From NCBI GenBank assembly GCA_047967505.1, contig CM106540.1: 64,000 bases of DNA. The stretch is one strand, 5' to 3'. The position numbers and the translations under genes were made by a program. Position 1 is the first letter of the stretch. Each line of letters begins with the position of its first letter. This document shows positions 20,368 through 29,309 of the stretch, in pieces. Under the pieces are notes generated by a model that was given only the letters and a program-made list of their open reading frames with translations, was not told the DNA's origin and did no database searches. The stretch comes from Dipteris shenzhenensis. Its lineage: Eukaryota > Polypodiophyta > Polypodiopsida > Gleicheniales.

Positions 20368-21369
20368 ATGGAAGATGTGATGGGAAGAATGGACAGAGAT
20401 GATATTGAGTGTTCATATGCTCTACCTAGTTTATTGAAGTCAAGTGATGTCATTGGGATAATAAAGGACCCAAGACACAAATGCCTACGTATGAAAGTTG
20501 ATGAAGAGGTGATGAAGGACTTCATGCGGGCATTATGGATGCAAAGGAGATGCTTGGAGGTTGCGACACTAGTGTACATCATGAATCTTACACATAAATT
20601 TGTAAAAATTTTGAGTCTGGTATTTTGGGAAAGTATGAGAAATCTCTGGTGCCTATCTAGACCTTGTTATGTGAAGCTTGCATGGCAAGAAACAAACCGA
20701 TGTGCAAGAGAAATGCTTGGAGGGTACCATTATGTAAAGGGCACAATGACTTCAAATTACAAGATGCAATTCTAGATTTCAAATTATTTCTTTGAAAGAT
20801 TTTAAGCACTTAATGGTGAAGCATGGGGGGAGACGCATATTATGCTTTATGCGGTAATCCTATCACCATCATAATATTTAGCACTAGTTTTATTAAAATG
20901 TTTTATTTACTGAAATGATGTTTGTCATGTCTGTAGCATATTCTCTATGCACACGTACCATTGTTTGTATGAATAGGGATCTTTATCCATTTGCAATACA
21001 CAAGGCATAGAGAAGTCATTATTGAGCCAAGGCAGAGCTACTCCAAGAATGCAAGGCATGGTGGTAGTGTCACTCATAGCAATGCATTGTGCAAGATGTT
21101 TGATTGGTTTTTTAGATCTTTACTACATAGGACTTCAAGGTCTAAAGGGAAAGGCATCAAAAATTGTGAAAGAAGTCCATATTGTATCAAGAATAGAAGG
21201 CATCCATAGGGAGCTAAGGAGTCATACGTTGGTTGCAAAGCAGAGTTAAAACAAGGGAGTAGATGGGTTCAAAGAGAATCTCAAGCAATGTTGTAATTGT
21301 ATACTTCTCTACAATGAATAAAATACATGTTTGGGCCACAATTTGAGTACTCATACAAGGTCTTTATAA
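20368..21369. other. Flank of X1, no recognised gene
   Basis: A 135-codon plus frame (20368-20775) begins in the target duplication, so its ATG is not a native start. Its text (for example VDEEVMKDFMRALWMQRRCL) looks protein-like but I do not recognise it. It may be the downstream part of a gene or element that X1 split. An AATAAA near 21318 could be a poly(A) signal. Confidence 0.35.
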
Positions 21370-21372
21370 GTT

Positions 21373-21421
21373 AGGGTCGGGGAGGCGGGGTGGGAAGGTG
21401 GGGGCAAGGTGGGGAGGGATG
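21373..21421 (+). other. G-run cluster, possible quadruplex
   Basis: Several runs of three to five G within about 45 bases (GGGG...GGGG...GGGGG...GGGG). This is enough on paper for a G-quadruplex on the plus strand. No gene is adjacent. Confidence 0.35.
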
Positions 21422-21734
21422 CAGTTGACAAATCCTAATTAGAAGGGGCCTAGAAAATGTGATGGGCTAGAATTAGATTTTTGAAAGGCTATAGTAAATG
21501 TCTCATATTTCAATGGCAGGAGTAAAGAACACTATCAAGCTCACTAGATGCCACCTTAGGACTTCATCCCAATCTTCTTCCTCTAGCATGACCTCCTTGT
21601 GCTCCATAGGTTTCTTCTTTGAATGCATTTGTTGACATGAATTTATCAAGTGACATGAATCCCTCTCATGAACCCTGCCATCAGCCCTCCCCTGACTTCT
21701 AAAAGAAATCCCATGGAACCTCCCCTAGCTGCTC

Positions 21735-21870
21735 TAATAGTCCTTGCTTGACTCCCATGACAAATCCCATGAGCCCTCCCTTGACCTCTCCTATGAGCCC
21801 TCACTTGACTCCCGTGAGCCCTCCCTTGACTCCTCCCCTGATTCTCGTGAGCCCCCCTTGAATCCCATGG
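21735..21870. repeat. Minisatellite, GAGCCCTCCCTTGACTCC type
   Basis: About six imperfect ~20-base units around ATGAGCCCTCCCTTGACTCC. A long frame on each strand is a by-product of the repeat. Confidence 0.75.
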
Positions 21871-22811
21871 GCCCACCCCTCCCAATGAGAACAATGACAC
21901 TAGGACTGTACACCTATACTTTGCATCTCCCATCAACCCCTTGGATATCTCTTTGGACTTACCTCATCGCCTGTATGTGCCATATGTCTTGTTTTAATTC
22001 TCTCATGATTTTGGTGCTCATGCTTCTCCCTAGCTACCAGAGGACCTGAACATCTCAGATGAGCTGCACTTCCCTATGTTAGTAGTTCCCAGTCCCTTGG
22101 AAGAATGTGATCCACCCTCTTCACGTTATGGAGCTTGAGCCAGTCCCTATAGTGGGAGAGGAGGAAGAGCTGTGTGCCCCTCTTATGAGCATGCAGCTTA
22201 GAAGCCACCAATGGCTTCTTCAGTCTTCCCCCAGGACTGCGTTCTTCTCCTAGCACTTTCAGTCCAGATGGGCCCCTTGCCTCAAGAGAGCTACACAAAT
22301 CCTACTCGGCTCCGAATCCCCAATGCAGAGACGGGATTAAAAGCAATGACGAAGGTCGAAATTCTACAGGAGCCTCTGATAGCCTTGCCACCATGCATGC
22401 ACACACTCTAGATGGTGAAGAAGGAGCCAATTAAACTGACAAAAATAGAGCCAATGGAAACGGAGCAAATGCGATCAGAGTTAGGCTACCCTCAACCAAT
22501 GGAGACCGATCACACAAAGACAAATGAGGAGATAGGCACAATCCTAGGTAGACTCCAAGAGACTCGAGGCTCCCCATGACCTATGAGGAGGAAGCTGAAT
22601 ATCTCTCGAAACTATCAGTCCCAGAATCCAAGCATGATACACAACAAGATGCTATTGAAGCACAACAGTCTGATGGAGAGAATTAAGTAGATGGAACAGG
22701 TAAAGCTATAATGGCCTTCTGTATGACACTACTACTACATGACTGTGTAGTGTGGTTGAGAACTCATGCATTAGTGGGTTTTTGACCTCTTCTTACCTTC
22801 ATTGAGTCTTG
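21871..22811. other. Spacer, nothing firm
   Basis: No domain recognised. The stretch 22430-22690 is Glu/Lys-rich in one frame and could be the upstream part of the LINE ORF1 that follows, but it contains stops. Confidence 0.3.
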
Positions 22812-23035
22812 GATAAGAATGAATTGGATTAGGAAAGGGATTAATGTGTTGAATGTAAGATTTCTAAAGAAAGGAATTTTGTCTTTCTTTTTGAGAAACT
22901 TGAGATGGCTTCTAGAGCTATCCAACATGGTCTATGGACTATTAGAAACCAACCCTTGTACTTGGAACGGTGGTCCAAGGATTTTCCCCCTGATTCCCCT
23001 AGGTCTACCAAGATCTGTGTTTGGGTAGAACTCCC
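22812..23035 (+). pseudogene. LINE ORF1 fragment (DUF4283-type)
   Basis: The plus frame reads IRNQPLYLERWSKDF and then STKICVWVELP. These correspond to the 'L.L..W.P.F' and 'VWV.LP' blocks of the DUF4283 nucleic-acid-binding domain found in plant LINE ORF1. A second, better copy of the domain is at 56594. The fragment ends exactly where the copia LTR begins (23036), so the copia element truncates it. Confidence 0.6.
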
Positions 23036-23387
23036 TGTGAAGATAGTGGGAGAGAAGGAAGGAGTCTCACTTGCAGCTTTCTCACATACACAATGGGGGA
23101 ATACACACAAAGGTGGAGGCTAAAAACAATTTTCCTCTTCTTAGTTGTGTAAGCCAAAAGAACTCTAGTACAAAGAAATAGAAGAACCCTATATGTGGGT
23201 GTCAAACCAAACTCAGCTAACTAAGGTGGCATACTAACTGAGCCATGAACTAGAGTACATAAGGATAGTTGTCATCTAGCTATTATTCATGCACGGTGTA
23301 CCAACCACATCTGTAGCTAACAAATCGGTGACATAAATGCACAATGGTCACCCTGGCATATCACGATTGGAGCTCAATATCTCAACA
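23036..23387 (-). repeat. Copia A 3' LTR (352 bp)
   Basis: On the minus strand it starts TGTTGAGATATTGAGCTCC and ends in ...TCACA. The polypurine tract (GAGCTCGAGGGGGAG) precedes it directly (23388-23402). Sister LTRs lie at 34750-35104, 38932-39284 and 54326-54678. Confidence 0.88.
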
Positions 23388-26200
23388 CTCCCCCTCGAGC
23401 TCAATCCCAATTCCTGCACACCAAGCAGGTCTCTGAACTTGCGCAGCTTCTCTGTGCCCAATGCCTTCATGAATATGTCAGCTACCTGATCCTTTGTGCT
23501 GACATAAACTAGATCAATAAGACCTAGTAAAACCTTCTCCCACACATAGTGATAATGCACCTCAATGTGCTTTGTTCTAGCATAATAGACTGGGTTATTT
23601 GCCAAGTGTATATTGCTCATCTTGTCACAATAAATGACAACTGGCCCATCTGTAGACTGATGCATATCATAAAGTAGCTTATGCAACCAAGCTACCTCAC
23701 ATGCAGCCATTGTTGCACCCCTGTACTCAGCCTCTGTGCTAGACAAGGCAACTATAGGCTATTTCTTGCTGCTCCAAGTGACTGCAGCACTCTTAAAAGA
23801 GAACACATATCCACTGGTAGATCGTCTATCAGAAATACTACCAGCCCAATCAACATCAGTGCATCCATGCAACTGTATCTGAACCCCAGCCTCATCATAT
23901 AGTCCATACTGCAATGTGGACTTCACATACCTGAGTATGCGTCTAGCCGCATCCAAATGCGGTTTCCTTGGAGCCTGCATAAACTGACTTACCAATCCAA
24001 TAGCATAGCTCAAATCTGGCCTGGTAATAGTCATATAAATCAAACTTCCTACTATGCATTTGTACATAGTAGGGTCTTGTAGAAGCTCACCTGCATCCGC
24101 AGTCAGCTTCACATTCTGCTCTAAACGAACTGAAATAGGCTTACAGCCTGTCATCCCATATTTGGACAGCGTGTCCAATCCATACTGCCTCTGCAAGAGC
24201 CGTATCCCACTTGGTGATCTAATCACCTGAATGCCCAAGGAATAATGCAGCTCTCCCAAATCCTCCATCTCAAACTTTTGCTTCAATAGCATTTTCTCAT
24301 GAAGGATATCTTCATCACTATCGCCTGTGATGATCAAATCATCAACATAAATGACAAGTAGCATAATACCTTTCTCTGTTTTTCTCACATAAAGTGAGAA
24401 ATCTGCCTTGGAAATTTGAAAGCCAATAGTGACAAGATACATATACTATCTTGTCAGACCATGCTCTAGGTGCTTGCTTCAAGCCATACAAGGCTTTTTT
24501 CAACCGACAAACAAATTTAGGATGAACAGCATGAAGATAACCTGGTGGCTGCTCCACAAAGACCTCTTCTTGCAAATCACCATTCAAGAAGGCATTCTTT
24601 ACATCCATCTGATTTAAGGCCCATCCCTTTGATGGCAGCCATAGCAGACTGCTCTTACAGTTGCCATCCTTGCAACTGGACTGAATGTTTCTTCATAATT
24701 AATGCCATATGTCTGTGCATACCCCTTGATAACTAATCTTGCCTTGTATCTATTCACAAAACCATCTGCATTGTGCTTCACCTTATAAACCCACTTACAG
24801 CCAATTGCATTCTTGTCTTTAGGCAAAGGCACCAATTCCCATGTAGCATTTGCTTCCAAGGCATCCATTTCTTCATCCATGGCTTTCTCCCGTTTTTCTT
24901 TTCCCATGGCTTCCTCAAAAGAAGTGGGTTCTAGTTCCTGTATCACTTTGACCATATAGGCATAGTGAATGGCTATAAATCCATCATATTTCAGCCTATA
25001 CACAGGATACCTAGTTTTGGTAGACCTGCACAAAATAGGCTGACTTCCAGCTGCTCTCAAAGCATCCCTGGTCTTCCTTACTTCAGGTGTAACAACAGAA
25101 GGAATACCCAACTCATCATCAATGCTCTGTTCTGAGCCACTGGATTCACCATCCACATAAGAGTGACCTACATTCACATCAAACATGGGTTGATCTACCT
25201 TCTCTTTTCCTTTTTGTGATACCAGCATACCACTATCTGCATTGCTTTGAGGAGATTCTCCTGATCTCAATCTACCTGTCCATGGTGAAGTATGTGAACC
25301 ACTACTAGAGGACACTGTAGGTCCACTAATATTTTGTGATTGCTGCTATAGATTCTGTGCAGCATTACCATTTTGTGCATCTACATCATTAATCACATTT
25401 ACTAGTTTATACCAACTGCTCATCTCATAAAAAACATCTCTGCTCACTGTAAACTTACGAGTAGAAGGATTATAGCATCTATACCCTTTTTGCTACAGAG
25501 AATAACCAATAAAGATGCACTTCTCAACTTTTGGATCCAACTTGGACCTCAACTCATCTGGCACATGAACATAGGCAATGCAGCCAAAAATTTTCAAATG
25601 AGAAATATCTGGTTTCCTACCAGTATACATCTCCTCTAGCATCATGCCATCTTTTTCATTTAGCATGGCCCGAGATACCTCTCCAATATGCCTGTTTTTC
25701 CTTTCTGCAATTCCATTTTGCTGTGGGGTATGACTGCATGAATATTGCTGCTTTATATCATGCTCCTGTAGGAACCTTGTAAACTCATTTGAGAGGTACT
25801 CTCCCCCTCCATCTGACCTTAGGCATTTTATTTGCAGGCCTATTTCTTTTCAACCATAGCTTTAAAAGATTTGAAATGCCCAAACAGTTCACTTTTCTTT
25901 TTCATAAAATACACCCAAACTTTTCTGCTGTAGTCATCAATAAAGGTGACAAAATAATGATAGCCTCCAATAGATATAGCCTTAGTAGTCCACACATCAG
26001 AGTGGATTAATTCCAATGGCTTCTTACTCTCTAGAACATGTCTAGGAAATGGTTTCCTTGCATGTTTTTCAAATTGACAGGCTTCACATATCTTCTGCAT
26101 TTCTGCAACCTTGAATTTGGGCAATCCTACAACAATATTTTGGGCCTGCATTGATTTAAGTCACTGTACATTAACATGACCAATGCGTTTATGCCAGATA
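23388..26200 (-). pseudogene. Copia A pol: integrase, RT, RNase H
   Basis: Integrase: CEACQFEKHARKPF (end of the zinc region) and DVWTTK...FIDDYSRKVWVY near 26.1-25.9 kb; the frame then shifts. [30 protein letters not shown] (about 24608) and the active site [11 protein letters not shown]. RNase H: TDVDWAGSISDRRSTSGY, then a TAG (23761-23759), then LSSTEAEYRG and KTKHIEVHYHYV. The block order is typical of copia. In-frame TAG codons at 23761, 25348 and 25495 replace Gln. Confidence 0.85.
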
Positions 26201-26372
26201 TCAATATCTGTAACTACACCGGTCCCATGTGCAAACATTGTGCACTCAATTCAGGCATGTCCACATCCAACGTAGACATTCTGCCCTTCTTCTTTCCTTT
26301 TGCTATCAAGCGACCGTTATTTTTCATATCCTCAACAAAGCATCCATGAGGATTAAATATGACCTGCAAGCG

Positions 26373-27529
26373 CTACTCAACCATTTGACCAATAGAAACC
26401 AGGTTCTTGGTGATATTCGGGACATGAAATACATTAGACAGGTATTTCTTTTTCCCATCCTGCATAGACAAAGGAATTTTACCAATCTGCACAATAGGAT
26501 GTGCAGTATCATCACTAGTCTCCACAAATCCTGGTCTTTCCATTTTCCTTGCATCCTGCATCCATTTTGCATGACTTGTCATGTGGTTTGATGCACTTGA
26601 GTCAACATACCACACATCATTGCTTTCTTCTGCACTTGTCACAGAATTGGTCATGTGCTGCACCATAAATAGATGCTCATTTCTGTCATCACCCTGCATA
26701 TTAGAAGATGTATAATTCCATTGCTCCAATTTTCCATTCATGATGTCATTCTGCTTTTTATAGCAGTCTTTTGCCATATGACCCATTTTACCATAGTAGT
26801 AGCCGTCAACATTGCTGTTTGCATTTTGGCCTCTCTGCCATCCACCACGACCTCTTTGGCTCCCCCTGCCTCTAGAGTTACCATGTCCTCCTCCATAGGA
26901 CTGGTTTTCTTGAGTTTGCTACATATTCTGATTTCTACCATGGCCTCTAGATCGGCCTGCTCTACCTCTGCCTCTACCTCTTCCAGCATTTGAGTAGAAG
27001 ATAGTTTCTTTTGAAGCTCTCCTGAAGAAGATGCACCACCATTTCTCTGCTCTTCAGAAATAAGAAGAGCAAACAACTCCTCAAAATCAAGAAATTTTTT
27101 ACGGACGGCAATGGATGTCCGGAACTGTGCATAATCCTTTCCTAGACCATTTAAGGTTATAGAAACCAAATCATCATCTTCCACTGGTGACCCAATGGAA
27201 GCAAGTGCATCTGCAATATTCTTCACCTTCATGTGGTAGTCATTGATGCTCATATTTTCTCTCTGCACATTGTGCAACTCCTGCTTGAGCTACATTTTCC
27301 TGGCTTGCATATTTATGCTATACATTTTTGCCAAAGTATCCCATGCCTCCTTTGGCGTACTTTCATCCCGAATATGCACAATCATAGAATCTGAAATACT
27401 GATAGACAGCCAGTACATAACTTTTCTCGCTCTCTCATGCCATCCTTCAAATGCCTGCATTTCCTGTTGATTGGGAACATTAGGAAGAACTGGTTCTTCT
27501 TCATTTCCTGTAATGAACTCCCAACCTCT
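26373..27529 (-). pseudogene. Copia A gag-protease
   Basis: Gag is of the UBN2 type: [20 protein letters not shown] and ARKVMYWLSISISDSMI (27.53-27.4 kb), then IADALASIGSPVEDDDLVS. The zinc knuckle keeps its His and last Cys (GHMAKDCYK), but both leading Cys are replaced (GYYYG). The protease motif reads WYVDSSASNHM, with DSG changed to DSS. Stops occur at 27290, 26919 and 26373. The sister copies have losses at other positions. Confidence 0.8.
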
Positions 27530-27554
27530 TTCTCCCTTTGGATTTCCATCCATC

Positions 27555-28370
27555 AAGTTTTTTTTTCTTCTCTCTTTTTTCCCCCTCCCATTTCCACCAC
27601 CCCCTCCCCCCTTCCTTCCTCCCCCTCCACCACCATCCCTTTGCCCTTTTCCCCCCTCCATCTCCACCACCCCCTCCCCCCTCCATCTCCACCACCCCCA
27701 CCATCTCCCCCTCCCCCCTCCATCTCCACCACCCCCTCCCCCCCTCCCGCCCCCCCCCTCTGCTTTTTTTTTCTCTCTTTTTCCCCCCTCCCATTTCCAC
27801 CACCCCCTCCCCCTCCATCACCCCCTCCCTCTCCCCCCCTCCATCTTCCCTACCCCATCCCCCCTTCCCCCCTCCATCTCCACCATCCCCTCCCCCCCTC
27901 CCCCCTCCATCTCCACCACCCCCTCCCCCCTCCATCTCCACCACCATCCCCTCCCCCTTTTTTGCCCTCCATCTCCACCCCCCCCCCCCATCTCCACCAC
28001 CCCCTTCCCCCTCCCCCCTCCATCTCCACCACCCCCTCCCCCCTCCATCTCCACCACCATCCCCTCCCCCTTTTCCCCCCTCCATCTCCACCCCCCCCTC
28101 CATCTCCACCACCATCCCCTCCCCCTTTTTCCCCCTCCATCTCCACGGACCCCTCGCCCCTCCCCCCCCATATCCTCCCCCCCTCCATCTCCCCCTCCCC
28201 CCCTCCCCCCTCCATCTCCCCTCCCCCCTCCCCCTTTGCCCCTCTCTCTCTTTCTATCTTTCCCTCCCCCTATCTCTCTCTCTCTCTTTCTCTCTCTCTC
28301 TCATACCTCTCTCTCTCTTTCTCTCTCTTTCTTTCTCTATCTTTCTCTCTCTATCCTCCCCCCCTCTCTT

Positions 28371-28429
<59 letters not shown>

Positions 28430-28520
28430 CCCTCCCCCTTTCTCTCTCTTTCCCTCTCCCTCTCTCTTTCTTTCTCTCTCTTTCTTTCTCTATCCCTCCC
28501 CCTCTCTCCCTCTCTCGTTC
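27555..28520 (+). repeat. Pyrimidine-rich tract of X3
   Basis: Repeats of CCCCCTCCATCTCCACCACC give way to CTCTCTTT/CTCTCT blocks. The order (CCCCCTCC part first, then (CT)n) is the same as in X1. Long frames over it are compositional artefacts. Confidence 0.9.
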
Positions 28521-28523
28521 TTG

Positions 28524-28960
28524 GATGATTTATGCATCCATTCAAACAAACAAGACCACTTCAAATGTCTTGAAGTAGTACTAATCAAATGCAGGGAGTA
28601 TGGCATCTCCCTAAATCCAACAAAATGCCAGTTCATGGTCACCCACAGAGTTGTTTTGGGACATATCATCTCTCAACATGGGATTGCAATTGACATGGAC
28701 AAAATCAAAATCATCATGGAATTGCCGCCTCCTACAAATTCCAAAGGTGTACAAGTCTTTATGGGACATGCCGGCTATTATAGAAGATTTATATTGCAGT
28801 ATGCCGTGATAGCTAGACCACTTTACAAATTATTAGTGACCAAAGAGTGCGACCAAGCCTTTGAGCATTTAAAGTGGTGCTTAATCATAGCACCCATCCT
28901 TATATCTCCCAATTGGGTGCTTAATCATAGCACCCATCCTTATATCTCCCAAAGGTTCCT
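28524..28960 (+). pseudogene. Ty3/gypsy reverse transcriptase fragment (X3)
   Basis: The frame begins LDDLCIHSN, the FxDD active-site block. It continues with [27 protein letters not shown] and HAGYYRRFI, the thumb and connection blocks of gypsy RT. Near the end a 35-base segment is tandemly duplicated with a 40-base period (28876-28910 and 28916-28950), and coding sense is lost afterwards. Confidence 0.8.
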
Positions 28961-28989
28961 CCAAGGTCTCTGCACACTCGGATGCAAGT

Positions 28990-29084
28990 AAAGTCACCCA
29001 CAAAGCTTCTCCTTCCTCCCATAGAGCTGCTGAGCTTCAAGCATTCACGCACGCTCAGCTAGATCACCCGGGCTCTGATACCAG
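28990..29084 (-). other. Copia B leader with primer site, outside the 3' LTR
   Basis: On the minus strand the LTR end (...CACTCTCA) is followed after two bases by TGGTATCAGAGC (29084-29073), the PBS for initiator tRNA-Met, and a short leader. A PBS belongs after a 5' LTR, yet this LTR is the 3' LTR of the element to its right. The segment is therefore best read as the start of a second, tandemly arranged copy now truncated. Confidence 0.65.
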
Positions 29085-29085
29085 T

Positions 29086-29256
29086 TGAGAGTGCTCTTAA
29101 CGGAAGCAAGAATGGAAGAAGGAGAGAGAGAGACAGAGAGCCACACAAGTTTTGGTGGGTGCAGAACCACCCTAATCTTCTTTTTCATTCATTTATATAT
29201 GTGTTTGAGTATTGTACATAACTGGGGTTAAGGCACAGTGACCTTTAGCCCCCACA
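29086..29256 (-). repeat. Copia B LTR (~171 bp)
   Basis: Minus-strand TGTGGGGGCTAAAGG...GAGCACTCTCA, preceded by the polypurine tract AAGTGGGAGGT (29267-29257). It is short compared with the family-A LTRs (~353 bp) and unrelated in sequence. Confidence 0.75.
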
Positions 29257-29309
29257 ACCTCCCACTTAAAGGACAATGTGCCTTTAAGGGAGAACAACCA
29301 ATGAGCATA

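Larger units (their letters stand above)
23036..27529 (-). mobile_element. Ty1/copia element A, 5' end lost
   Basis: Minus-strand order: gag (27.5-26.7 kb), protease, integrase (26.2-25.5 kb), RT-RNase H (25.3-23.4 kb), polypurine tract and 3' LTR (23387-23036). The gag N-terminus, leader and 5' LTR are missing: at 27529/27530 the sequence changes to element X3. Many stops are TAG at Gln positions. It cannot encode working proteins. Confidence 0.85.
27530..28960 (+). mobile_element. Gypsy family X fragment X3
   Basis: Plus-strand fragment. It starts with CTTTCTCCCTTTGGATTTCC, matching the X1 leader at about 16550, runs through ~960 bases of pyrimidine tract, then jumps directly to a gypsy RT segment (28524-28960). 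LTRs, gag, protease and the rest of pol are missing. It sits between copia A and the copia-B leader, so both flanks are rearrangement junctions. Confidence 0.7.

Noticed and set aside
20368-20775. 135-aa frame as a complete gene
   Set aside because: Its ATG is created by the target duplication of X1 and the text has no recognised domain. At most it is part of an interrupted older sequence.
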